Positions 16,738 to 25,182 of a DNA stretch of 64,000 bases are shown piece after piece (the stretch's first letter is position 1; every line of letters starts with the position of its first letter). The notes under the pieces were generated by a model, which saw only the letters and a list, made by a program, of their open reading frames with translations, ran no database searches and was not told the DNA's origin. Source of the DNA: Lactobacillus panisapium (GTDB lineage: Bacteria; Bacillota; Bacilli; Lactobacillales; Lactobacillaceae). The stretch spans positions 306,001-370,000 of the forward strand of contig NZ_CP048268.1 in NCBI RefSeq assembly GCF_019469265.1, written 5' to 3'. Made by a program: the position numbers and the translations under genes.

Positions 16738-17258
16738 CATTTTACTATCAAGAAATTCAATTGGAAACCGTCTCGGGCAGGCCATCTTATCACATGATTA
16801 CGGATGAGGTTAAACAAATTGTGGCTAATAGCCAAGTTCAAAATGGTCTTTGCTTGGTTCAAACTGTACATACTACTTGTTCAATTTATTTTGATGAGTA
16901 CATGCATGACCGCAACTATTATGATGACGATTTTCTTCAAGTGGATCTTAATCATGTTTTAGAAAAAATTGTTCCCCGCCAAACCACGGAAAATTATCCT
17001 TATCTGAGTCCTGGTCCCAAGCACATCGCTTATGGTATGAAAAAGACGGACCCAAATTATCCAGCAGTTAAATGGACAATGTTAAATACTGATGGGCACT
17101 TAAGAGCAGATTTGTTGGGCTCAAGCATTTGTTTAGGGGTTCGGCAAAATGAGCTATTGCTGGGAGCAGTTGGTCAAATTTTCTTCGTTGATTTTGATCA
17201 GACAAGAGAACGTCAACGAAAGATTGAAGTTATTGTTTTAGGAGAACAAAATGAATAG
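16734..17258 (+). CDS. YjbQ/UPF0047 family protein (cluster 1)
   Basis: 174 residues. Conserved family motifs are HTTCSI near residue 48, NHVLEKIVP, and the C-terminal block LNTDGHLRADLLGSSICLGV. Some family members have been described as secondary thiamin-phosphate synthases, but the main role of the family is unsettled. Starts with an ATGA overlap with EIIB and its end overlaps the next SIS gene, so it is part of the sugar operon. A catabolic or phosphate-handling role would be new; that is inference from position only. Confidence 0.88.
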   Translation: MTFYYQEIQLETVSGRPSYHMITDEVKQIVANSQVQNGLCLVQTVHTTCSIYFDEYMHDRNYYDDDFLQVDLNHVLEKIVPRQTTENYPYLSPGPKHIAYGMKKTDPNYPAVKWTMLNTDGHLRADLLGSSICLGVRQNELLLGAVGQIFFVDFDQTRERQRKIEVIVLGEQNE

Positions 17259-17847
17259 TTATTCGGAATTGTTCCAAATTGAAGGTGAAGAAATAAGTGC
17301 CCTAGGGCAAAGTATTGCCCCAGATGAGATTACTCATCTGGTAACGATTTTAAAAAAGAATACTCATAATGTTTTTCTCACTGGTTGTGGCACCTCGGCA
17401 ATGGCAGCCAGAAAAATTACTCATACACTGAATGTAGTTGGTCTAGCTGCTTTTTATTTAAATCCTTCGGATGCGGTTCATGGCGGCTTAGGACAAGTTA
17501 AGCAAAATGATGTGGTTATTTTTATCTCAAAGGGTGGCTCAACTAAAGAACTGACCAGCTTTGTTGCTAATATTGAATTTAAAAAGGCCAAAATTATTAC
17601 TATTACGGAAAATCTTGATTCAGTTTTAGCTCAAAAAGCGGACTTGGCTGTCCAAATTAAGGTTAAACGCGAACTAGACAAATTTAATTTGTTAGCTACT
17701 ACCAGTACTTTGGCTGTTATCTCTTTGTTTGATGTAATTGCTGTTTTGTTGATGCAAGAACAACATTTTTCTAAAAATGACTTTTTATTAAATCATCCTG
17801 CTGGCAAAGTCGGTAAGCAGCTAGCAAAAGAGGTTAAAAATGATTAA
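17251..17847 (+). CDS. SIS-domain sugar-phosphate isomerase, KpsF/GutQ-like without CBS domains (cluster 1)
   Basis: 198 residues forming a single SIS domain: FLTGCGTSAMAARKITHTLN binds the sugar phosphate, IFISKGGSTKEL is the second phosphate loop, and NHPAGKVGKQL matches the end of the SIS part of arabinose-5-phosphate isomerases, including the hisitidine-containing HPAG. The C-terminal CBS pair of classical KpsF/GutQ (about 320 residues) is absent. Likely an aldose-ketose isomerase for the phosphorylated PTS product. RBS AGGAGAAC lies within the upstream gene; both ends overlap neighbours. Confidence 0.87.
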   Translation: MNSYSELFQIEGEEISALGQSIAPDEITHLVTILKKNTHNVFLTGCGTSAMAARKITHTLNVVGLAAFYLNPSDAVHGGLGQVKQNDVVIFISKGGSTKELTSFVANIEFKKAKIITITENLDSVLAQKADLAVQIKVKRELDKFNLLATTSTLAVISLFDVIAVLLMQEQHFSKNDFLLNHPAGKVGKQLAKEVKND

Positions 17848-18382
17848 AGAGTTTGCTCAAATTTGTACAGAATTAACTACTATTAATTATGATTTATCAG
17901 AGCAGAAAGCACGAAAAATTCTACAACTAATCTTTTCTGCTAAGAGAGTTTTCCTGTCAGGAGAGGGTCGAAGCGGTCTGATGATTCGCGCACTCGCTAA
18001 CCGCTTGACGCAAGCGGGGTTACAAGTTCACGTAGTTAGTGAGATTACCTGTCCGGCAATTAATGCTGAAGATTTGCTAATATTGAATTCTGCTAGTGGC
18101 ACGTCCACCTTTTTACTCGGACAGGCTAAAAGCGCTAAGCATGTGGGAGCGACGATTTTGACTTTTACAGCTAAAAGGACTGCTCCTTTAAGTCAAACAA
18201 GTGATGAAGTTATTGTCATTGAGGCGCAAACAAAGGACACTAACCAGAATTCTGTCCAGCCAATGGGAAGTTTATATGAACAAGCCTCATTACTGCTTTT
18301 CGATAGCTTAATTTTAAAGGCATTGCATGCTAATTTGATTACAACTAGGCAATTACGGGATACACACTCTAATTTAGAGTAA
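17840..18382 (+). CDS. SIS-domain protein, 6-phospho-3-hexuloisomerase-like (cluster 1)
   Basis: 180 residues, a single SIS domain of the HxlB type: VFLSGEGRSGLMIRALANRLTQAG, then INAEDLLILNSASGTSTFLL and the C-terminal PMGSLYEQASLLLFDSLIL, all characteristic of 6-phospho-3-hexuloisomerases. These convert 3-ketohexose phosphates to fructose 6-phosphate. Here one loop reads NSASGTS instead of the usual SGSGxT. Together with an Rpe-like TIM-barrel protein divergently encoded, the pair would suit interconversion of 2- and 3-keto sugar phosphates. Overlaps the previous gene by eight bases. Confidence 0.85.
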   Translation: MIKEFAQICTELTTINYDLSEQKARKILQLIFSAKRVFLSGEGRSGLMIRALANRLTQAGLQVHVVSEITCPAINAEDLLILNSASGTSTFLLGQAKSAKHVGATILTFTAKRTAPLSQTSDEVIVIEAQTKDTNQNSVQPMGSLYEQASLLLFDSLILKALHANLITTRQLRDTHSNLE

Positions 18383-18398
18383 TTAAGGAGACTAAAAC

Positions 18399-20243
18399 AT
18401 GAGCGACAACAGAGATTTACTTGATTTTTTAAGGCAAAATAATGAATCTTGGATCACTGCTAAAACTCTTGCGATGAAATTGGCCGTGTCTGAGCGAACG
18501 GTAAAAAGCAAAATAGCTCAATTGCGTAAAAATAATATTGAAATTGAGAGTGGACCTAAAGGATATAGAATAAAAGGCAACTTTGATACTCCGGAAATAA
18601 GCGAATATTTACCTGATAATGCGGGCCAGAGGAGTTCGTGGTTAATTCGTAAACTAATCAAAGCTAAAAAGCCACTCAATATTTATGATCTATCTGGTCA
18701 ACTTTACATCAATGAAGTTGAGTTACGTAAAGAACTAAAAAAGCTAACGAGTGAATTCAGTAATTTTGACTTAAGATTGATTCGCGAAGGCGATTTTTAC
18801 CATGTTGATGGTGAAGAGGAAAATAAGCGTAAGCTTCTTTCGTCAATGATCTATCACGAATTAAACGGTACCTTGCTTAATGAAAAGGCTATTCAAAAGT
18901 ATTTTCCTGAAGTCGATGTTAAAACAGTGGCGGATATCTTGCGGCAAAGTGCTAAAGTCGCTGATATTAAATTTGATTCCTTTAATTTCAGTAATCTTCT
19001 CTTACACCTAGTAATTATGTTAGATCGTTCCGATAAGATTGCATTTGTAGCAGAAAAAAATCAAATCTCTAATCCAGTAGTTAAGTCAATTGTTACTAAG
19101 CTTAATCAAAGAACAAACTATCATTTATCAGATGAAGATATTAAGCAATTAACGAAAATGATCCAGCTATTATCAGATATTCACTCTGCTGATTTACCAC
19201 AAGATTCGCAGCTTAATAATTTATTTAAAAGAATCGTAGCATTTGTCCGTAAAACTTATAATCTTGATCTTGATGAAGAACTTTTCAAAAACCGCTTTTT
19301 GCCACATTTGTTACGTTTAATTGCCCGTTTTAAAAATAATAATACGGTACATAATCCATTAGCTGAAAATATCAAAAATTCTTCGCCGACAATTTATGAA
19401 TGTGCGACTCTGATTGCCTATGAAATAAAAAAGGAATTAGGAATTGCCGTTAGTGAAGAAGAAATTGCTTTTATTGCCCTTCATGTCGGTAATATCGTAA
19501 CGGAACAAATTAGGAATGAAAACAAAGTGATTTGTCAATTGCTGATACCTGAATATCACAATAATGCACAAAATGCAGTTTCGCTACTTGACCATAAATT
19601 TGGCAATGATTTGGTTATTTTAAATACTGTTAGTTCAGAAACCGATTTATTAGCGGAAACGCAGTTAGTAGTTGTCGTTGATTCAAAGCAAATTATCAAA
19701 AAGCATCAGTTTGTTCAAGTTTCTAGTTTCCTTTTACCAGGTGATATTAATAAGATTCAAAAGGCAATTAACCAAATTAAAGATGCCAATTCAGCGCATA
19801 AACTGCAGAAGGGGTTAGACAAATTTACGTCTGCTGCTAACTTTATTACTGAAAATCATACTCGGACAGCCCATGAAGTTATTCATTTTATAAGTGAGCG
19901 ATTTTTACAAGAAAAAATTGTCGCCAAAGACTTTGAAGAACAGATTTGGGAAAGAGAGCGCCTTTCCAGCACGGCATTTGGTTCTGTAGCAATTCCTCAT
20001 GCGATTAATTATCATGCTAGGCTGAGCCAATGGTTTATTTATATTAATGAAAAGGGTGTCGAATGGGGAAACCAGCGAGTTTATTTAATTATTATGCTTG
20101 CTTCAAGTCCAAAAGACGAAAAAAGGTTCCGGCAAGTTTTTGATGAACTTTCTGAAGTGATCATTAATGATAATAAAGTTGCCAAATTATCTAGGTGTAA
20201 CAGTTATCAAGAATTTATCAAAGAAATTATCAAAATTGAATAA
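18399..20243 (+). CDS. PRD-domain transcriptional regulator with PTS EIIA module (cluster 1)
   Basis: 614 residues. N-terminal helix-turn-helix (WITAKTLAMKLAVSERTVKSKI), then two PTS regulation domains of which the second shows EIAFIALHVGN, an EIIB-like segment and a C-terminal EIIA domain with SVAIPHAINYH. This is the MtlR/LicR-type architecture: activity is set by phosphorylation from the PTS, so the operon is induced when its own sugar is being transported. Last gene of cluster 1, 17 bases after the SIS gene, behind AAGGAG. Confidence 0.92.
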   Translation: MSDNRDLLDFLRQNNESWITAKTLAMKLAVSERTVKSKIAQLRKNNIEIESGPKGYRIKGNFDTPEISEYLPDNAGQRSSWLIRKLIKAKKPLNIYDLSGQLYINEVELRKELKKLTSEFSNFDLRLIREGDFYHVDGEEENKRKLLSSMIYHELNGTLLNEKAIQKYFPEVDVKTVADILRQSAKVADIKFDSFNFSNLLLHLVIMLDRSDKIAFVAEKNQISNPVVKSIVTKLNQRTNYHLSDEDIKQLTKMIQLLSDIHSADLPQDSQLNNLFKRIVAFVRKTYNLDLDEELFKNRFLPHLLRLIARFKNNNTVHNPLAENIKNSSPTIYECATLIAYEIKKELGIAVSEEEIAFIALHVGNIVTEQIRNENKVICQLLIPEYHNNAQNAVSLLDHKFGNDLVILNTVSSETDLLAETQLVVVVDSKQIIKKHQFVQVSSFLLPGDINKIQKAINQIKDANSAHKLQKGLDKFTSAANFITENHTRTAHEVIHFISERFLQEKIVAKDFEEQIWERERLSSTAFGSVAIPHAINYHARLSQWFIYINEKGVEWGNQRVYLIIMLASSPKDEKRFRQVFDELSEVIINDNKVAKLSRCNSYQEFIKEIIKIE

Positions 20244-20252
20244 GCTGTTGGA

Positions 20253-20292
20253 AGTCTATTACCATTTGTTTAGGTAATAGGCTTTAATTTTG
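20253..20292 (+). terminator. Terminator of cluster 1
   Basis: Stem AGTCTATTACC (20253-20263) with GGTAATAGGCT (20273-20283, one wobble) and a T-rich tail. Confidence 0.75.
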
Positions 20293-20616
20293 CTTGGTTG
20301 GCGAAAAACAAAAATTGTTTTTATAATTCTCGAATCTCGCTTAAACATAAAAGTTGCCCGTGACAGAATTCTTTAAAATTATACGGTTTGCTAATTTAAA
20401 TAGTTTATAATTGCTTAGCAGACAATACTTTGTAAAACAAAAATGTAGTGGCTGAAATTTCTGCTTTAATTTAAAGCTGTCGGATGAATATTCTGTTAAT
20501 AATTTAATAAATAAAAAATATTGATATTGAAAGCATTAATATGAAAAATACCTTTCTAAAATGGTGTATTTAGTTATATAATTGTAGAAGTATTTTGATT
20601 TAAGTGGGAGTGGGGA
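20293..20616. other. AT-rich intergenic region with a probable promoter
   Basis: Nothing coding is visible. TATAAT at 20577-20582, about 35 bases before the next ATG, is a likely -10 for the membrane protein; the -35 (TTCTAA region) is poor. Confidence 0.5.
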
Positions 20617-21471
20617 ATGAAAAAGTTATTAGACACATTGTTAAAAATTGAATACGTACTAATATCATGGCTGATATCGTATTCAATATGCAATTTTATT
20701 GTTGTGGAAATCTATCGCATAGCATCATCGCATGTTCTGCAAGATACGGGCTATGGAATTTTGTATCTCGTAGTCCTCGTACTTTCATTAATTTTGAGCT
20801 TTTTTGTATACAAACTAGTTAATCTTATTTCTGATGGTGTAGTGAAACTATGGGATAAGGTGTTAGCTAAATATACCCTTATACAATCCCAAAATGATAG
20901 CAGTGCATTTTATTGTTTAGCTGTTTTGACTATTTTTGTTTTCACGTTGTGGTTTACCCAAATTCAACAAGCATTTTTGGGAATCAGAATGAGTATTGGC
21001 GAACTTTCAGTAATAATTGCTTTACTAGCTATAGCAATAACGTATTACGATGTAGTTAACCCTCATAGTAAATTCGAAATTTCAGAAATGAGTAAAACCA
21101 AGAATATTCTCGAATTAGGCCAAGAGCAGATGATTGGACTAAAAGGTTCCGGCGAACCGATTGTCAATGAAGCTAGTTTTTACATTTGGTGTACAAATAC
21201 GAGCAGACATATTGGCAATATTAAGTATGTTGGCTGGTGCTATGCTCAACACGTTGATGAAGAAAATGATAGTTATAGTTTTGAAGATATTAAGCAGAGC
21301 CATGTTAAGCCAGGGATCGATTGGGATTTTGTTAAAGTAAATCCAGGTGAAATGACACCAAAAATCAAATTTTACCGTTCAATAAGTGGTGAAACAATCT
21401 CAGGTACAATCTATGTGATTTTCATGGATTCTGTTGGTCAAACATACAAAAAGAAAATCACTTTTTCATAA
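20617..21471 (+). CDS. Membrane protein of unknown function (284 aa)
   Basis: Four predicted helices: about residues 12-32, 46-68, 103-121 and 126-147, the first two separated by a short loop and followed by a charged linker. Residues 155-284 form a soluble, beta-rich domain (DPHSKFEISEMSK region onwards, ending GTIYVIFMDSVGQTYKKKITFS) that looks like a small Ig or beta-sandwich fold. RBS is GGGAGTGGGG. It is a single-gene unit between two sugar clusters with terminators on both sides. No known family recognised, and I see no link to its neighbours. Confidence 0.8.
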   Translation: MKKLLDTLLKIEYVLISWLISYSICNFIVVEIYRIASSHVLQDTGYGILYLVVLVLSLILSFFVYKLVNLISDGVVKLWDKVLAKYTLIQSQNDSSAFYCLAVLTIFVFTLWFTQIQQAFLGIRMSIGELSVIIALLAIAITYYDVVNPHSKFEISEMSKTKNILELGQEQMIGLKGSGEPIVNEASFYIWCTNTSRHIGNIKYVGWCYAQHVDEENDSYSFEDIKQSHVKPGIDWDFVKVNPGEMTPKIKFYRSISGETISGTIYVIFMDSVGQTYKKKITFS

Positions 21472-21495
21472 ATTAGCGCTTTTATTAGCAATAAG

Positions 21496-21532
21496 AACAG
21501 GCATTTCAATAGATTTGAAATGCCTGTTTTTT
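21496..21532 (+). terminator. Terminator after the 284-aa membrane protein
   Basis: Perfect 14-bp stem AACAGGCATTTCAA (21496-21509) with TTGAAATGCCTGTT (21515-21528), then T-run. Confidence 0.95.
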
Positions 21533-21732
21533 GCATACACTTTTTAACTAAGGCACTTTTACTTCCACAATATCCTTTTTAAGTATTTCTAGAATCTTTT
21601 GTTGGAATTATTGAAAAGCTTGAAATTATTTTTTGTCTAGAAAACGTATAGCTATATACATATTCTTTGATGAAAGCGAATTCACAAAGACGGCTTTGTT
21701 ATAGAATGAAAATTGAAAGGGGGAAAGTTGTA

Positions 21733-23775
21733 ATGAATGAGAGGATCCAAGAAATTATTTCCCTTTTAATGGAAAAACCAGGAATAACAATTGTGGAGGT
21801 GATGCAGGAATTATCGTTAACAAGACGTCAGATTAATTATGCAGTAAGTTTAATCAATCAAGAATTAGAAGCCCATGGGTTAGCACCAATTTTAAGGCAT
21901 GCTAATGGAACGTTCACTTTTTCAAACAAAGTCAAAGAATTACTTGTTAATGATAAGAAATTAAACGATTACTTTCCTAGTACGAATCGAGAAACAACGA
22001 TTTTATTATATTTAATTATCAATGTGGATTATGTATCACTTGATGATCTAGCTGTTGTTGTTAGATGCAGTAAAACTACTATTCTTCGGAACCTAAGGGT
22101 TGCTGCTAAGGTTGCTGCGCGATACCAACTTGCGATCAAATATAACCGAAGCCGAGGTTACTTTTTGCAAGGCGATGAAACACAGATTCTAAGATTAGCA
22201 ACAGCACTGGCTTTAAAGGAAAATGATACTGCAAATAATAGCTTATTGCGGAATGATATTTTTACTGAAGAGATTATCCATAATGCAACAGTTTTGATAA
22301 CAAACTTTGAAAGAAAATTTCAAGTTTCGTTTTCGGATAAATACTTTGAGCATTTGAAGCTATTAATTCAGACTATTTTAGCTCGAGGAATGTCTACTAA
22401 AAAGAAGGGCGAATCAGATAAATTTATTGATCAAACTAATGAGTATAAATATTTGCGTAGACAAAAGATTATAGCCAAACTAACTGATTTCTATGTTGAA
22501 TGGTTAGCCTTATCAATTTTATCCGCTAATATTTTTAATAAAGATAATTCAGAATATAGTCCCGATGAAATTGAATTATTTGGTTTTATTCATCAGATGG
22601 TTGAAGGATTTAAGCTGAAAGTTCTAGTGGATATTCCAAATCAATCAAGTTTTGAAAAAAGATTGTTAAATCATTTACGCCCAGCTTGCTATCGCGTTAA
22701 GTATAATTTACCAAATGTTGAATCTATGGACATAAGTGAAGATGAAGACCAAAAATTACTGTCTAGTATTATAAAAGATTTATTGCAACCAATCGAAGAA
22801 TGGCTAGATACTAAGTTCTCAGAAAACGAGATCAAATTATTAACTTATTATTTTGGATACTTACTGATTGATAATGAAGGATCAAGGCAAAAAAATAGTA
22901 CTAAATATACTGCAGTGGTGGTCTGCTCTAATGGAATAATAATGTCCAATATTTTAATCAAAATATTAATAAGCATTTTTCCAGAGATCAATTTTTTAGG
23001 AACCATGTCAGCCAGAGAATTTTCTGAATCTGACCAAAGATTTGATGTGGTTTTTTCAACCGTCTTGTTAAAAACAAAACTTAAAAATTACCTTGTCAAA
23101 CCTAATATGGATAACTCAGAAAAACTTTCTTTACGATATCGAGTTTTAAAAGACTTGGGTCTTGACCAAATTGATCATAAAGCAAATGAACTATTACAGC
23201 TGGTCGGTAAATATACCAAAATCGAGGATGATAAAAAATTACGAACGGGTATTGTTAACATTCTTTTATCCAACTCAAATGAAACCATCAAAATTGACAT
23301 TGAGTCACCAAAATCGCCAGATCTTTTGAGCTACATCAAGCTGAAATATATCCAGATAATAGAAGATCCAAATCCTGATTGGCAAGATGTCTTGTATCAA
23401 GCAATAGAACCACTGATTGTTGATCAAAAAGTCGAAGAAAAATATTATTTAGAACTCGTCAAACAAGTTTCAAGTAGATATAACTATAGCTTTTTAGGTG
23501 AGACAATGGCTATTCCACATGCGAGTCCAGAAAAAGGTATTTTAGACGATGGGATAGCAATTTTAATTTCGCAACATCCAATTAAGCTACCTTTCGGTAA
23601 GGAGGCTAGGATTCTAGCACCTGTGGCATTTTTTCATATGGACCGCTACCTCAAGGCTATTAATCAATTGGCTAACCTAGCAACAAATGATCAACAAATA
23701 GGCAAATTGCTAAATACTAGATCTGCAGATCAGGCATTTGAAATTATTAGAAAATACGTTAAAGAGGATAACTAA
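21733..23775 (+). CDS. PRD-domain transcriptional regulator with EIIB and EIIA modules (cluster 2)
   Basis: 680 residues from ATG 21733, chosen for the GAAAGGGGG upstream; the open frame extends 22 codons further but without an RBS. N-terminal HTH (GITIVEVMQELSLTRRQINYAVS), a second HTH (VSLDDLAVVVRCSKTTILRNL), two PRDs, an EIIB-gat-like segment (VVVCSNGIIMSNILI, where the usual catalytic Cys-containing loop is kept as CSNG) and a C-terminal EIIA with TMAIPHASPEKG. Same general class as the regulator at 18399 but a different subtype. It starts cluster 2 and presumably activates it in response to PTS phosphorylation. Confidence 0.9.
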   Translation: MNERIQEIISLLMEKPGITIVEVMQELSLTRRQINYAVSLINQELEAHGLAPILRHANGTFTFSNKVKELLVNDKKLNDYFPSTNRETTILLYLIINVDYVSLDDLAVVVRCSKTTILRNLRVAAKVAARYQLAIKYNRSRGYFLQGDETQILRLATALALKENDTANNSLLRNDIFTEEIIHNATVLITNFERKFQVSFSDKYFEHLKLLIQTILARGMSTKKKGESDKFIDQTNEYKYLRRQKIIAKLTDFYVEWLALSILSANIFNKDNSEYSPDEIELFGFIHQMVEGFKLKVLVDIPNQSSFEKRLLNHLRPACYRVKYNLPNVESMDISEDEDQKLLSSIIKDLLQPIEEWLDTKFSENEIKLLTYYFGYLLIDNEGSRQKNSTKYTAVVVCSNGIIMSNILIKILISIFPEINFLGTMSAREFSESDQRFDVVFSTVLLKTKLKNYLVKPNMDNSEKLSLRYRVLKDLGLDQIDHKANELLQLVGKYTKIEDDKKLRTGIVNILLSNSNETIKIDIESPKSPDLLSYIKLKYIQIIEDPNPDWQDVLYQAIEPLIVDQKVEEKYYLELVKQVSSRYNYSFLGETMAIPHASPEKGILDDGIAILISQHPIKLPFGKEARILAPVAFFHMDRYLKAINQLANLATNDQQIGKLLNTRSADQAFEIIRKYVKEDN

Positions 23776-23777
23776 TA

Positions 23778-24389
23778 ATGGACCAAAGAAAATTTCCAGA
23801 ATATACAATAATTCTGCGAAACTACACGCAAGTGCAAGCCAATGCAGTGCTTGAAGCCATTGTGGGCTTAGAAGCAGACTTTGCTGTTGAAGTAACAATG
23901 AATAGCCAAAATGCCACCAAAATAATAATGCAATTAAATCAAAAGTATGGTAGCCAAGTGAAAATTGGCGCAGGAACGGTTTTAAACCTTTCTAAAGAAA
24001 AGTCTGCCATTGCTGCAGGTGCCAAATTTATTTTGAGTGCCTGTGCAATGAGTAAAGAAATGATTAACTATGCTCAAAAAAATAAAGTTCTAGCCATCCC
24101 CGGAGTAATGACACCAACGGGTGTTTTTCAAATGATCAACTACGGTGCTGACATTGTCAAAATCTTTCCAGCAACAGTCGTTGGACCTAGCTTTTTTAAA
24201 GAAATTCAAGGGCCTCTAGGAGATTTAGACTTGATGGCGGTTGGAGGAGTATCAGAATATAACATTAAAAAGTTTAAAGATAATCGAGTTAAATATTTTG
24301 GTATTGGCTCAAATGCTTTTAACCAATCGGATATTGATAATTTGAATGTTAAAGGATTACAAAATTCACTTTTGAAACTGGTGAAATGA
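23778..24389 (+). CDS. KHG/KDPG aldolase family protein (cluster 2)
   Basis: 203 residues, class I aldolase of the KDPG/KDPGal type. Positions expected for catalysis are present: R14 (IILRNY), E38 (FAVEVTMNS), the GAGTVL loop and Schiff-base K128 in DIVKIFPA. The IPGVMTPTG loop is also kept. It would split a 2-keto-3-deoxy-6-phospho sugar acid to pyruvate and glyceraldehyde 3-phosphate. It follows the regulator by two bases and precedes a PTS and a DgoD-like dehydratase, so the natural substrate is probably 2-keto-3-deoxy-6-phosphogalactonate or a stereoisomer. Confidence 0.9.
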   Translation: MDQRKFPEYTIILRNYTQVQANAVLEAIVGLEADFAVEVTMNSQNATKIIMQLNQKYGSQVKIGAGTVLNLSKEKSAIAAGAKFILSACAMSKEMINYAQKNKVLAIPGVMTPTGVFQMINYGADIVKIFPATVVGPSFFKEIQGPLGDLDLMAVGGVSEYNIKKFKDNRVKYFGIGSNAFNQSDIDNLNVKGLQNSLLKLVK

Positions 24390-24409
24390 GCATAATTTGG
24401 TGAAATATA

Positions 24410-24874
24410 TTGGAAAAGATAATTTTAGATGAGAACTTAATTTTTCAAAACCTAAGCTTTAAAACAAATATTGAGCTGGAAGGTTTTATGGCTGATCAGC
24501 TTTATAAATACGGCTATGTTAAAGAAAAGTATAAAGCTGCACTTCTAGAAAGAGAAAAGCACTTTCCAACGGGTTTACCATCTTCACAACCAGCAGTAGC
24601 AATTCCACATGCAAACGCTGATTTGGTAAATAAAACAACTTTAGCCGTTGCGACTTTGGCAGAACCTATCAAGTTTAAAAATATGGGCAATGTTAAAGAA
24701 GATATTCCGATAAAAATAGTGATTATGCTTGTGATTGCGGAACCCCATAGTCAGGTTGAGATGCTGCAAAAGGTTGCCAGCATTGTCCAAAATGAGAAAT
24801 TAAGAAAACAGTTTTTACAAGTTTTAAACAAAAAACAATTATTAGAGCTTGTTCAATTAGCTATAGGAGATTGA
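24410..24874 (+). CDS. PTS EIIA, fructose/galactitol type (cluster 2)
   Basis: 154 residues, starting at a TTG (MEKIILDENL) because no ATG fits the N-terminus; a weak GGTGAA lies upstream. Phosphohistidine H67 in AVAIPHANAD, preceded by REKHFPTGLP as in the cluster 1 paralogue. Passes phosphate to the EIIB at 24879. Confidence 0.9.
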   Translation: MEKIILDENLIFQNLSFKTNIELEGFMADQLYKYGYVKEKYKAALLEREKHFPTGLPSSQPAVAIPHANADLVNKTTLAVATLAEPIKFKNMGNVKEDIPIKIVIMLVIAEPHSQVEMLQKVASIVQNEKLRKQFLQVLNKKQLLELVQLAIGD

Positions 24875-24878
24875 GAAC

Positions 24879-25172
24879 ATGACTAAACACATTTTAGTTG
24901 CATGTGGAAATGGAATAGCCACTTCCACAGTTGTAGCAACAAAAATTAAAGAATACCTCAAAGAAAATGGGATTGATGCGGATACTACGCAGACCAGATT
25001 AACTGAAGTGTCGTCTAAAGTGGCAAATTATGACCTTTTGGTAACTACTGGTCAGTTTAGTGGCGATACTCATGGAACACCTTATGTTTTAGGACTTTCA
25101 TTATTAACGGGGATTGGTGCGGAGAAAACTTTAGCTGATATTAAGGCTGCTCTAGTCAATCAAGAAGTCTAG
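24879..25172 (+). CDS. PTS EIIB, galactitol family (cluster 2)
   Basis: 97 residues with phosphocysteine C9 in VACGNGIATSTVVATKI. Spaced four bases from the EIIA gene and ten from the EIIC gene, with AGGAGATTG upstream. Gene order here is A-B-C, while cluster 1 is A-C-B, so the two clusters are old paralogues rather than a recent duplication. Confidence 0.93.
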   Translation: MTKHILVACGNGIATSTVVATKIKEYLKENGIDADTTQTRLTEVSSKVANYDLLVTTGQFSGDTHGTPYVLGLSLLTGIGAEKTLADIKAALVNQEV

Positions 25173-25182
25173 GAGGAAATTT

